Source: Massilia soli
GTDB lineage: Bacteria; Pseudomonadota; Gammaproteobacteria; Burkholderiales; Burkholderiaceae_D
DNA: 64,000 bases
Assembly: GCF_016809835.1 (NCBI RefSeq)
Contig: NZ_JAFBIL020000001.1
Coordinates: 1-64,000 of the forward strand
Reading direction: 5' to 3'
Each line of letters opens with the position of its first letter. Within the stretch, counting starts at the first letter, position 1. The notes beneath the pieces were generated by a model that saw only the letters and a list, made by a program, of their open reading frames with translations, was not told where the DNA came from and made no database searches. Below are positions 35,288 to 43,691 of this stretch, piece by piece. The position numbers and the translations under genes were made by a program.

Positions 35288-36301
35288 ATGCTTGATGATA
35301 TTTCAATACTTAATAAAAAGCGAACCTGTGTAACAGCAGCGTTACTGCTATTGACCGGCTGCGAGGGAATCCAGTCCACGCTTTCGCCGCGTGGGCCGGC
35401 GGCAGCGGAAATCGCGCATATCAGCTGGATCATGTTCATCGGCGCGGCGTTGATCTTGCTGGTCGTGATGGTGCTGGCCCTGTATGCGCTGTATCGCGAC
35501 CCGGACAAGCGCATCGCTGTCTCGGCAAGCAAGTTGATTTTCGCAGGCGGCGTCGCCTTTCCGACTATCACATTGACCGCCCTGCTGGTCTATGGCGTGT
35601 GGTCGATGGGTTCCATACGCGTTGACCCTCAGCCCGAACTGACAATCGATGTGATTGGCAACCAGTGGTGGTGGGAAGTGCAATACCAACGCGACACGCC
35701 GGGTGCGGGCTTCACCACGGCAAACGAAATCCGCGTTCCGGTCGGTGCCAAGGTGCGGCTAAGGCTGCATTCAAACGACGTCATACACAGCTTCTGGGTG
35801 CCTAACCTGGCCGGCAAGATGGATGTGATACCGGGCCATATCAATACCCTGTTGATCCAGGCTGACAAGGAAGGGACATTCCGGGGCCAGTGTGCCGAGT
35901 TCTGCGGTGCGCAGCATGCGCGCATGGCGTTCTTCGTCATTTCCCAGCCACGGGAACAATTCGATGCCTGGATGGCGGAGCAGCGCGCGCCGGCCGCAGC
36001 GCCCACCACGGAGATCAGCCGGAGCGGCCTGGCTATCTTGCGGAACAATCGCTGCCTGGAATGCCATGCAGTACGCGGGATCGGCGCAACGGCCATCGTT
36101 CAGCGTCATGGGCCGGACCTGACCCATATTGCGAGCCGCACGCATCTGGCCGGCGGCACGCTGAAGAATAACCGCGCCAACCTGAAACGCATCATCGCCG
36201 ACAGCCAGGGCGTGAAACCTGGAAATTACATGCCCTCTTATCCCCATCTCAGCGACGACGAACTCGAGGCCGTGGCCTCTTACCTGGAGGGCTTGCGCTG
36301 A
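35288..36301 (+). CDS. coxB: Cytochrome c oxidase subunit II with fused cytochrome c (caa3 type)
   Basis: Subunit II of 337 residues. A possible lipobox LLTGC (Cys25) is followed by two membrane helices (about 45-68 and 85-107) and a periplasmic cupredoxin domain holding the CuA ligands His167, Cys202, Glu204, Cys206, His210 and Met213 (CAEFCGAQHARM). A C-terminal cytochrome c domain has CLECH (256-260) and a distal Met in NYMPSYPH. This CuA-haem c fusion defines caa3-type oxidases, which accept electrons from soluble or membrane cytochrome c. The stop overlaps the next start by one base. Confidence 0.95.
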   Translation: MLDDISILNKKRTCVTAALLLLTGCEGIQSTLSPRGPAAAEIAHISWIMFIGAALILLVVMVLALYALYRDPDKRIAVSASKLIFAGGVAFPTITLTALLVYGVWSMGSIRVDPQPELTIDVIGNQWWWEVQYQRDTPGAGFTTANEIRVPVGAKVRLRLHSNDVIHSFWVPNLAGKMDVIPGHINTLLIQADKEGTFRGQCAEFCGAQHARMAFFVISQPREQFDAWMAEQRAPAAAPTTEISRSGLAILRNNRCLECHAVRGIGATAIVQRHGPDLTHIASRTHLAGGTLKNNRANLKRIIADSQGVKPGNYMPSYPHLSDDELEAVASYLEGLR

Positions 36302-38832
36302 TGACAACGCCAGTTTCGCCTTCCACGCCCGAACCGGGCCGCGCCGCCTATCTGGCACGCCTGCAGGCAATCTGGGGAAACCCCTCCGGGCTCGGCATGT
36401 TCACGGTGGTCAATCACACGACAGTGGGTTTGCGCTTCATTATCACCGGCTTTATTTTCTTCCTGATCGGCGGCATCTTGTCGATGTGGATGCGCAGCCA
36501 GCTTACCTTCGCTGGCAACGACCTGCTCGACCATAAGGCGTATGCCGAAGCGTTCACCATGCACGGCACCACCATGATGTTCTTTTTCGCGGTGCCGATC
36601 ATGGAAGGGATTGCGGTCTACCTGCTGCCCAAAATGTTGGGCACGCGTGACCTGATCTATCCGCGCCTGTCGGCTTTTGGTTATTGGTGTTACCTGTTCG
36701 GCGGCCTGTTGCTGTATTCAAGCTTCCTGTTCGACGCAGTGCCGGACGGCGGATGGTTCATGTACCTGCCGCTGAACAGTGCCCAGTTTTCGGCGGGCGC
36801 CAATGTCGATTTCTGGCTGCTGGGCGTGACCTTCGCCGAGATTTCGGCAGTGGCGGCCGGCGTGGAACTGATTGTCGCCATACTGAAAACCCGCACCTCC
36901 GGCATGGCCATCAATCGCATGCCGCTCTACGCGTGGTACATCCTGGTGATGGCGTTCATGATCGTGTTCGGATTTCCTCCGCTGATCCTGGGGTCCATCC
37001 TGCTGGAAATAGAACGCGCCTTCGGCCTGCCCTTTTACGATACCGCGCTGGGCGGCGACCCGCTGCTGTGGCAGCACTTGTTCTGGATCTTTGGCCACCC
37101 CGAGGTCTATATCATCTTCCTGCCTGCAGCCGGCCTGGTCACGACCATACTTCCCACATTTGCACGGCGCCCGATGGTGGGCTACAACTGGGTGGTCATG
37201 GCCGTGATTGCCACTGGCTTCATCAGTTTCGGCCTGTGGGTGCATCATATGTTTGCAGTCGGCATCCCATTGTTGTCGCTGGCCTTTTTCTCGGCCGCCA
37301 GCATGGCGGTTGCCGTGCCGACCGGGATACAAGTCTTTGCGTGGATCGCCACGCTGTGGAGCGGCAGGCCGGTAATGGGTACGCCCATGCTGTACATTCT
37401 TGGGTTCCTGTTCATCTTCGTGCTGGGCGGACTGACCGGCGTCATGCTGGCACTGGTGCCGTTCGACTGGCAGGTACACGACACGCATTTCGTCGTCGCC
37501 CACATGCACTACGTCTTGTTCGGCGGGATGATTTTCCCAATGTTTGCAGCCTTCTATTACTGGCTGCCGTTGCTGTCCGGCCGCGAGCCATCTCGTCACC
37601 TGAGCCGCGTTGCCTTCTGGACCATCTTCATCGGCTTTAACGTCACCTTCCTGCCGATGCACCTGACGGGGCTGCTCGGCATGCCGCGCCGCGTGTACAC
37701 CTATTTGCCCGAGCTGGGCTGGGGCTGGCTGAACCTCATCTCCACCGTGGGTGGTTTCGTCACCGCGATAGGCGTGGCCATCCTGATGGTCGACGTTATC
37801 CTGCATTTTTTGTTCGGCAAGCGCGTCAAACCCAATGTCTGGAATGCGGGCACCCTCGAATGGGCGGTTCCAACACCGGTGCCACCCTACAACTTCGCGT
37901 CGCAGCCGCATGTCGATGACCGCGAGCCACTGTGGAAGAATCCCGCTCTGCCGCAAGAGATACAGGAAGGACGCCATCTCTTGGGCCATGCCGATGTCAC
38001 CCGCCGTGAGATCCTGATGACCAGTATCACGCATGCCAGGCCGCAGGCGGTAGTAATCCTGCCTGGCAATACCATTGTGCCATTGATCGCCGCCGCCCTT
38101 ACCTCGTTGTTCTTCATCGGCTTTCTGGCGAAGCTCTACTGGCTCGCCGGCATTGGTGCGGCGACATCGCTAGGCGCCCTGCTGGTATGGGCCTGGCAAA
38201 ACGGATCGCGTGACGACCTGGGCGAGATCGACGGCGGCGCGGCCGGTCCCCTTCCGGTGCATTACAAGCTGTCGCTGACGCCTGGATGGTGGGGTACGCT
38301 GATCGCCCTGCTGGCTGACGGCACGCTCTTCATTTCACTGCTGTTTGCCTACTATTTCCTGTGGACCAAGTCGCCGCAGTGGCCACCAGCCGGATATCGC
38401 GAGATCGCCCTTGGCCTGCCGGTTGCCGCGCTTGCGGCACTGCTGCTGGGCGCACTGGCGGCGAGCCTGGCCGAAGTCTGCAACCGCGCCGCGCGCAGCG
38501 GCTTGAGCCAGATGCTCTATGGCACCGCCGCCGTGTTCGGCGCGCTGTTCATCACATTGCAGGTGCTGACGCTGCTGGGTGGCGACGTGCCGGCGAAACA
38601 ACATGCGTATGGCGCGCTGCTTTACACCATCAGTGGATTCCAGATTGTGCATGTCGGCATTGGGACGGTGATGGCATTGTTTGCCTTGCTGCGGGTGCGG
38701 CATGGCTACCTGCATGCTACCCGCCCGGGCGAAGGCAAGGTGGTGTCACTGTTCTGGCAGTACACGATGCTGCAATGGCTATTGGGTTTCGCCACCATCC
38801 ACGTGTTTCCTTTGCTGGTGCGGGGTAGTTGA
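36301..38832 (+). CDS. Fused cytochrome c oxidase subunits I and III
   Basis: An 843-residue membrane protein. Residues 1 to about 540 are subunit I: the haem a ligand is in FTMHGTTMM (His88), GHPEVYIIFLPAAG carries the CuB histidine, the A-type glutamate and the cross-linked tyrosine, HHMFAVG supplies the CuB histidine pair, and HDTHFVVAHMHYVLFGG carries the haem ligands. After a soluble linker, residues about 590-843 are subunit III with its own helices (TPGWWGTLIALLADGTLFISL, HVGIGTVMALFALL, FWQYTMLQWLLGF). It reduces O2 to water and pumps protons. The I-III fusion is known in caa3 oxidases. It overlaps coxB upstream and the next small gene downstream. Confidence 0.95.
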   Translation: MTTPVSPSTPEPGRAAYLARLQAIWGNPSGLGMFTVVNHTTVGLRFIITGFIFFLIGGILSMWMRSQLTFAGNDLLDHKAYAEAFTMHGTTMMFFFAVPIMEGIAVYLLPKMLGTRDLIYPRLSAFGYWCYLFGGLLLYSSFLFDAVPDGGWFMYLPLNSAQFSAGANVDFWLLGVTFAEISAVAAGVELIVAILKTRTSGMAINRMPLYAWYILVMAFMIVFGFPPLILGSILLEIERAFGLPFYDTALGGDPLLWQHLFWIFGHPEVYIIFLPAAGLVTTILPTFARRPMVGYNWVVMAVIATGFISFGLWVHHMFAVGIPLLSLAFFSAASMAVAVPTGIQVFAWIATLWSGRPVMGTPMLYILGFLFIFVLGGLTGVMLALVPFDWQVHDTHFVVAHMHYVLFGGMIFPMFAAFYYWLPLLSGREPSRHLSRVAFWTIFIGFNVTFLPMHLTGLLGMPRRVYTYLPELGWGWLNLISTVGGFVTAIGVAILMVDVILHFLFGKRVKPNVWNAGTLEWAVPTPVPPYNFASQPHVDDREPLWKNPALPQEIQEGRHLLGHADVTRREILMTSITHARPQAVVILPGNTIVPLIAAALTSLFFIGFLAKLYWLAGIGAATSLGALLVWAWQNGSRDDLGEIDGGAAGPLPVHYKLSLTPGWWGTLIALLADGTLFISLLFAYYFLWTKSPQWPPAGYREIALGLPVAALAALLLGALAASLAEVCNRAARSGLSQMLYGTAAVFGALFITLQVLTLLGGDVPAKQHAYGALLYTISGFQIVHVGIGTVMALFALLRVRHGYLHATRPGEGKVVSLFWQYTMLQWLLGFATIHVFPLLVRGS

Positions 38833-39191
38833 TGGGCTCCCTTACGCTGAGGCGGCTGCTCGCGCTGGTAGGCGCGCCGCTGATCTGGATTGTGCATTTC
38901 GTCGTCTGTTATGCCATCGTGGCGCTGATATGCGCGTCGCAACTGAGCGAACAACGCATCATGGGGCTTGACGCTGCACAATTCGGCGTGGCCGTTGCCA
39001 CCCTGGTTGCCGGGGCGCTCATTCTCAGTATCGCTGTCGCCAGCTTTCGCCAGTGGCGCAATCCTCCGGGGCCCGATGTGGAGATCAGCAACTTCTTTGC
39101 CGTCAACACCTTACTGCTGTGCGCGATATCGGTGCTGGCCATGCTATGGGTAGCTTTTCCAACTTTAATACTGCCGGCATGCGTTTCCTGA
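38832..39191 (+). CDS. Small membrane protein of the oxidase operon
   Basis: A 119-residue protein with three hydrophobic helices (about 8-34, 46-70 and 87-112). Its ATG overlaps the stop of the subunit I-III gene and its 3' end overlaps the ctaG-like gene by 13 bases, so it is translated with the oxidase. I do not recognise a family; position and topology suggest a small accessory subunit or assembly helper. The conserved-looking motif GAPLIWIVHFVVCYA includes a membrane His that could be structural or haem-related. Confidence 0.75.
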   Translation: MGSLTLRRLLALVGAPLIWIVHFVVCYAIVALICASQLSEQRIMGLDAAQFGVAVATLVAGALILSIAVASFRQWRNPPGPDVEISNFFAVNTLLLCAISVLAMLWVAFPTLILPACVS

Positions 39192-40096
39192 AGCCTTGCT
39201 TCGTCGGCCGCTGTGGCGCCCTGGCCCTGCTGCCGACGCAGGCTTTCGCCCACGTGGGCGATCACGATAGCTGGTGGACGCTGGACCCGGTGATTATCGC
39301 GCCGATGTCCCTGCTTGGCTTGCTCTATCTCAGCGGCTTGCTTTGGCTGCGCCGGAGGAATCACGCCGGCGTTTCGATGCAACCCTTGGCGCTGTCGAGT
39401 GCGGCACTGGGAAGCCTGGCGCTTTTCTTCGCGCTGATCTGGCCGCTCGACGCCTTTTCAGAGTCCAGCTTTGCTGTACACATGGCGCAACATATGGTGC
39501 TGATCGCGGTTGCCGGCCCGCTACTGGCGATGGCAAGAATCAGCATTCCCATGAATGCTGCGCTTGCTGCCGTATCGCCTGCCGCGGCGACCGCCCTGTC
39601 GCATCCCCGCAAATGGCTCCGGCTGTTGCTGATGCCGTTCGTTATTTTCATCCTGCATGGCGCAACCATCTGGACCTGGCATTCACCGTCGCTGTTCGAG
39701 CTTGCACTGCGGATCGAGTGGATTCACACACTGGAACATCTGAGTTTCCTGCTTGCCGGCTACTGGTACTGGACGGTATTGATACGACACGGCGAGAACG
39801 AAGGCTACGCATCGGCATCACTGTCGGTGCTGGCCACGCTGATGCATACTGGCCTGCTAGGCGCATTGATCACCTTTGCACCACGCCCCCTCTATGCCAC
39901 CTACGTGCAAACGCAGGGCAGCGTGGACATGGCGCTACAAGACCAGCAGCTCGCGGGACTGCTGATGTGGATTCCAATGGGCGCCTGCTACTTAATCGGC
40001 GGACTGGCATTTGCCGCGGCATGGCTGCGCAATGTTGACAGGAATCAGGAACGGCGATTGCAGACCAGTTCGCACACCATCCCGGGCAGCAAATAG
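39179..40096 (+). CDS. CtaG-like cytochrome c oxidase assembly protein
   Basis: A 305-residue polytopic membrane protein of the CtaG/CAAX-unrelated caa3 assembly family. An N-terminal signal-like helix is followed by about seven helices with histidine-rich spots (SSFAVHMAQHMVLIAVAGPLL, HGATIWTWHSP, IEWIHTLEHLSFLLAGYWYW, LMHTGLLGALITFA) typical of this family, which helps insert copper into the oxidase. The start at 39179 overlaps the previous gene by 13 bases. It closes the oxidase operon. Confidence 0.87.
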   Translation: MRFLKPCFVGRCGALALLPTQAFAHVGDHDSWWTLDPVIIAPMSLLGLLYLSGLLWLRRRNHAGVSMQPLALSSAALGSLALFFALIWPLDAFSESSFAVHMAQHMVLIAVAGPLLAMARISIPMNAALAAVSPAAATALSHPRKWLRLLLMPFVIFILHGATIWTWHSPSLFELALRIEWIHTLEHLSFLLAGYWYWTVLIRHGENEGYASASLSVLATLMHTGLLGALITFAPRPLYATYVQTQGSVDMALQDQQLAGLLMWIPMGACYLIGGLAFAAAWLRNVDRNQERRLQTSSHTIPGSK

Positions 40097-40113
40097 TCTT
40101 ATTCGGCCAAGCC

Positions 40114-40581
40114 TTATTCCTTCCTTTCCCTAAACTCTCCATCGATCACCATCTCATCCGTTCTGTTGGGGGGATTCTTGCCGGTGAATTTCGCGACGGA
40201 CAATAGAATCCGATCGAAAATAGCGCGCCGCAACAACGGGAAGGTGAGCAGAAAACCCATCGCGAAACCTGTCAATGCCGCGGACGCGTAGTCGGCTAGC
40301 AACAGGAAGTGTAGCGAACAGAGTGCGAGCAAGCTGACGATGAGTGGCCGACGGACTGGCTTGGGTAACAAACCAACAACACGCAGCTTACCCTTGCTAA
40401 TCCAGGGAAATCTTGCAAACAGTGCGCCCAGGAGTAATCCTGCCACGAGCCGGCTCGTGCCAAGATATTCGGCCAGAACCCCGACGACAAGGAAGCCGGT
40501 ATAGGTCAGCGTGCTGGCCAAGATTGCCAGCGCCAGCACGGCGACTGCGATCGTGAGCCTTGGCATTCGCCACGCCGCCAT
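40114..40581 (-). CDS. Hypothetical membrane protein
   Basis: A 155-residue protein with about four hydrophobic helices (10-33, 37-57, 75-93 and 97-117) and a polar, charged tail ending DGEFRERKE. I do not recognise the family. It is convergent with the ctaG-like gene (17 bases between the ends). The ATG at 40581 has a weak ribosome site; MPRLTI five codons later is an alternative. Its upstream neighbour is the degraded tRNA-Phe scar D. Confidence 0.65.
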   Translation of the reverse strand: MAAWRMPRLTIAVAVLALAILASTLTYTGFLVVGVLAEYLGTSRLVAGLLLGALFARFPWISKGKLRVVGLLPKPVRRPLIVSLLALCSLHFLLLADYASAALTGFAMGFLLTFPLLRRAIFDRILLSVAKFTGKNPPNRTDEMVIDGEFRERKE

Positions 40582-40697
40582 GAGTAGGTAACGTAAGATT
40601 TTTTTACTCCTGTAATTGGATCGGAAGCCTTTGGATTTTAAACCCCGCCACCTGAATCGATGGAAGTTTAACCCAGCGTAAACTGTTCCGATGTCAT

Positions 40698-40745
40698 GAT
40701 TGAAATCTTGGTTCGGTGGTTCGATTCCGCCCCGCGCAAGAATAA
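40698..40745 (+). repeat. tRNA-Phe 3' fragment, degraded scar copy D
   Basis: GATTGAAATCTTGGT is followed by the 22-base T-arm stretch TCGGTGGTTCGATTCCGCCC plus CG (40713-40734), which is identical to tRNA-Phe; the acceptor strand is lost (CGCGCAAG in place of CGGGCCACCAAG). A weak GCCACTCCGTGGC hairpin follows. No TCCGGTC motif is found after it. It is the oldest-looking of the scars and the likely right edge of the island. Confidence 0.65.
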
Positions 40746-40792
40746 CAGCGCCACTCCGTGGCCTGGGGGGGCGTCCCTGGAAGCACGTGCTG

Positions 40793-41770
40793 TCAATCGG
40801 GCGGGCGTCTCGCAGTTTGGGTGGCAGGCAGTGCCGCAGCCTTGCAGGGATCCGCGGTGACAGGCGGCCGGGTGCGTCCGCTCGCGGCTTCAATAAAGGC
40901 CGGCCTGCGCAGTTCCGACAACGAGAACCATAGTTTGCTGCGGTCGACCGGCAACGACGGAGAGCGCGCGGGATTGGGCAGCTCGATGATACGGCGCCCA
41001 TCGAGGCCGGCGGCGGCGATCTGGGCCGCGAAATAACTATAGAAAAGCTGGTCGAACGAGCCATCGGCCATGGCGCTCTCCAGGCCGCGGCGCACCTCCT
41101 CAGCCAAGCGCTTATTGCGGCGATTGACGAAAAAATAGGCATCGGCCGGGTAGCGCAACACGATATGCGGTTCGACCGCCAAGGCTGGATGCTCATCATG
41201 TTCGGCAAATACCTGCTGGATGGCGCGGGGGAAGTAGTCGATCCGTCCTGCTTCGAGCATCTTGAACATGCCCTCGTAGGTCGACGAGACCTCGACCGGC
41301 AAGCCATTGGCGCGCAGGATCGCGGTGTCCGGCCAGTCGTGCCCTTGCCCCGCCACGAACTTCTTCAACTGATCGGCTGCGCGCACTTCGGCGAACTGGT
41401 GCAATCGCTCCTTGCGCACCAGCGCGATGCGCCAGCCGAGCAAGCCCTTGGTGAGCGGCACCGGCACGCCGAGCAAGGCAGCTTCGCGTTCAGGCGAGGT
41501 CATCGTGATCATGATGTCTAGCTTGCCGGAATCGCGCCCAAGTTCGTACACCGCACGCACTTGTTTCATGCGCTGCTCACTGTAGATCAAGTTATGGCAG
41601 ACCCCGGCTTTTGCGAACGCCAACTTCAACAGGGCGACCCCGTACGGATCGCGCTCAGTATCGCCCCATTCAGGACGCAGATAGGTGTAAGTGGCAGCGC
41701 TGCCGGGCAGCGTGCACAGACAAAGGGCACTCGACAGCAGAAGAGACGCTAGTCGCAACAAGTTGATCAA
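40793..41770 (-). CDS. Periplasmic solute-binding-like protein (SBP family 3)
   Basis: A 325-residue secreted protein. The signal peptide is at about 1-25 (LLLSSALCLCTLPGSAA), then a two-lobed solute-binding fold: YLRPEWGDTERDPYGVALLKLAF, SGKLDIMITMTSPEREAALL, STYEGMFKMLEAGRIDYFPRAI. These match the stand-alone SBP_bac_3 proteins of betaproteobacteria that lack the amino acid transporter genes; none are adjacent. The only start in place is a TTG at 41770, inside a GTTGATCAAC palindrome; the true start is uncertain. The C-terminal 60 residues are Arg/Pro/Ala-rich and probably unstructured. Confidence 0.75.
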   Translation of the reverse strand: MINLLRLASLLLSSALCLCTLPGSAATYTYLRPEWGDTERDPYGVALLKLAFAKAGVCHNLIYSEQRMKQVRAVYELGRDSGKLDIMITMTSPEREAALLGVPVPLTKGLLGWRIALVRKERLHQFAEVRAADQLKKFVAGQGHDWPDTAILRANGLPVEVSSTYEGMFKMLEAGRIDYFPRAIQQVFAEHDEHPALAVEPHIVLRYPADAYFFVNRRNKRLAEEVRRGLESAMADGSFDQLFYSYFAAQIAAAGLDGRRIIELPNPARSPSLPVDRSKLWFSLSELRRPAFIEAASGRTRPPVTADPCKAAALPATQTARRPPD

Positions 41771-41911
41771 CTTTCAAAAATTTTAGCAATGTTTCTGCCC
41801 GAGATGCTGATCCAATCTTGCGGTTTTCTCGAACCGCTTCCAGGACTTCAACGAGCACGTCATATTAATCGGCCTGCATGTCGGCACTGAAGGCCAAAAC
41901 CCCGCCCCGCG

Positions 41912-43237
41912 TCAACGTTGTGCCCACAGGCGCCGATAACTCCCGTCCGGGTCATGCTCGCGGGCTTGCTTTTGCAGGTTGAAGCGCCGGTCGCTGCGCG
42001 GATCTGTCCCGCGGCCTGCAACATATAACCAGTTGCCTTGATTGCTGTAGACATCATAATCGATCAGTTGCGCTTCAAACCAGGCGGCGCCTGCGCGCCA
42101 ATCGCACTCAAGATCATGGACCAGGTAGCTGGCAACGATTTGGCGCAGCCGATTGGAGAGATATCCGGTCGCCTTGAGCTCGGCCATGCCGGCGTCCACC
42201 AGCGGTTCGCCGGTGCGTGCCTGGCACCACGCATCGAATCGCTGCGTGTCGTGAGCGGGTTGGCCCAGGCTGCTCAAGCCTTGCGCCCGGTACAGCGCGA
42301 CCCCGTGCTGCAGGTGCAGAAAGCGGAAATAGTCACGCCACAGCAATTCGAACCAGATCCAGTAAGTGCTGTCGTTGGCGCCGCGCGATGCTTCAAATTG
42401 CCTGAGCTCAGCGCACGCCACGCGCGCCGACATCGCTCCGCAGGCAAGCCACGGAGAAAACTTGGTTGAATAGTCGACGCCGGTCAAGCCATTGCGCGTG
42501 CGCTTGTAGGTGTGCGCCAGCGCGCCGCTGAAGTACTGGCGCAGATGTTCAGCGGCCGCACTCGCGCCACCGTCAAAGGCCGGTAAAGCGTATGGGAACG
42601 ACGATGATTCGGCGGCCGGATCCGGGTCCGGGAGCGCGCCGGGCGCCATTGCCCAGATGTCGGCCAATGCGGCAAAGTCCGGCGGCAGCGGCGGGATCGC
42701 CGCCGGCCTTGCCCGCGGCGCTGGCGGCGCCAGCTGTTCTCTTTCTACCAGGGTGCGAAAGCTGGTGAAGACTGTGGGCAAGTCCGCGCGCGCAAAGGGC
42801 AGCGTGGCCGGATCGAGCAGACTCGATTGCCACAGCGACTCCACCGTCAGGCCAGCGGCGCGCAGTGCGGCAAGTTCACCTGCCTCTTCTGGCGCGGCAA
42901 TCTCCTCGCAATGGATGGTCGTCGCGCCGATGGCTTGCGCGAGCAGCGGCAGCACCTGGGCAGGATCACCTTCGACCTCGAGCAACTGACTGCCGTGCGC
43001 GGCCAGTTGCGTGGCCAGGTCCGCCAGGCCCGATGTGAGGAAATGCTGGCGATGGCGGCTGGTGCGCGGCACGTTCCAGCGCGTCGGCACGGGCGCGCTG
43101 CGATGACAATACACCAGCAGCAGATGGCCGGCATGAGCGCAGGCCTGGCGCAAGGCCGGATTATCGATGAGCCGCAAATCATTGCGGAACCAGTAGATGC
43201 GCGTTTGCGCCGACCTTGCGGGGAGGTCGGTCATCAT
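41912..43237 (-). CDS. DASH-type cryptochrome/photolyase
   Basis: A 441-residue flavoprotein of the Cry-DASH class, which repairs pyrimidine dimers, preferentially in single-stranded DNA, and may sense blue light. The N-terminal antenna domain begins [19 protein letters not shown]; the FAD domain contains THVYKRTRNG-like [52 protein letters not shown] and [19 protein letters not shown], all close to the DASH pattern. Its first ATG (43237) overlaps the stop codon of the DUF2256 gene (ATGATGA), giving translational coupling. FAD and probably MTHF bind non-covalently. Confidence 0.93.
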   Translation of the reverse strand: MMTDLPARSAQTRIYWFRNDLRLIDNPALRQACAHAGHLLLVYCHRSAPVPTRWNVPRTSRHRQHFLTSGLADLATQLAAHGSQLLEVEGDPAQVLPLLAQAIGATTIHCEEIAAPEEAGELAALRAAGLTVESLWQSSLLDPATLPFARADLPTVFTSFRTLVEREQLAPPAPRARPAAIPPLPPDFAALADIWAMAPGALPDPDPAAESSSFPYALPAFDGGASAAAEHLRQYFSGALAHTYKRTRNGLTGVDYSTKFSPWLACGAMSARVACAELRQFEASRGANDSTYWIWFELLWRDYFRFLHLQHGVALYRAQGLSSLGQPAHDTQRFDAWCQARTGEPLVDAGMAELKATGYLSNRLRQIVASYLVHDLECDWRAGAAWFEAQLIDYDVYSNQGNWLYVAGRGTDPRSDRRFNLQKQAREHDPDGSYRRLWAQR

Positions 43238-43383
43238 GAGTGACGCTTGCTATCCTGGCGACAGCGATCTGAACAGTACTTCACCTCGTCCCAGACCTTT
43301 TCCCATTTTTTACGCCATGTAAAAGGGAGCTGGCATTGCTGACAGGTTTTGGTCGGGAGCTCGGATTTTTTTCGCATGCGCAT
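43234..43383 (-). CDS. DUF2256 small zinc-ribbon-like protein
   Basis: A 49-residue protein. Four cysteines in two pairs (CQQC at 14-17; CSDRC at 37-41) surround the conserved block [19 protein letters not shown], which is the DUF2256 signature. It should bind one zinc. A strong GGGAGG lies five bases before the ATG, and the stop overlaps the cryptochrome start. Genes of this family are regularly found beside cryptochrome/photolyase genes, so a role in photolyase expression, folding or DNA contact is likely but unproven. Between 43384 and 43665 I see nothing coding. Confidence 0.88.
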   Translation of the reverse strand: MRMRKKSELPTKTCQQCQLPFTWRKKWEKVWDEVKYCSDRCRQDSKRHS

Positions 43384-43665
43384 ATGGACCTCCCGGGAAC
43401 TGAACCGCGTTGTGCCGGTGGCATGACTACGCCCCGGGTCGCCAGACCTTACCCCAAGAAAAGCCAGCCATCAATGGCAGCCGATCCTGTTTGTGGTTCG
43501 GATCGTGCTGGTCCCCGGGTCATTTACGGTACGCCCGATGCAATGTACCGCGTTAGCGAAAAAGTCGGCAGCGTGCTGTCAACTCGGAACTCATCAGTAG
43601 GTGTATCGCATGACCAGCGAGGTGCAAGGCCTTGCCTGCAATATGGCTGACATCACGCGCGGCAT

Positions 43666-43691
43666 GCCTGCCTGATTCCGTTCAGGCAGGC
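43666..43691 (-). terminator. Hairpin at the end of the efflux operon
   Basis: GCCTGCCTGA (43666-43675) and TCAGGCAGGC (43682-43691) form a perfect 10-bp stem with a six-base loop, including the stop codon of the last permease gene. No T-run follows on the minus strand, so it may stabilise the mRNA end or act with Rho rather than as a classical terminator. Confidence 0.5.
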
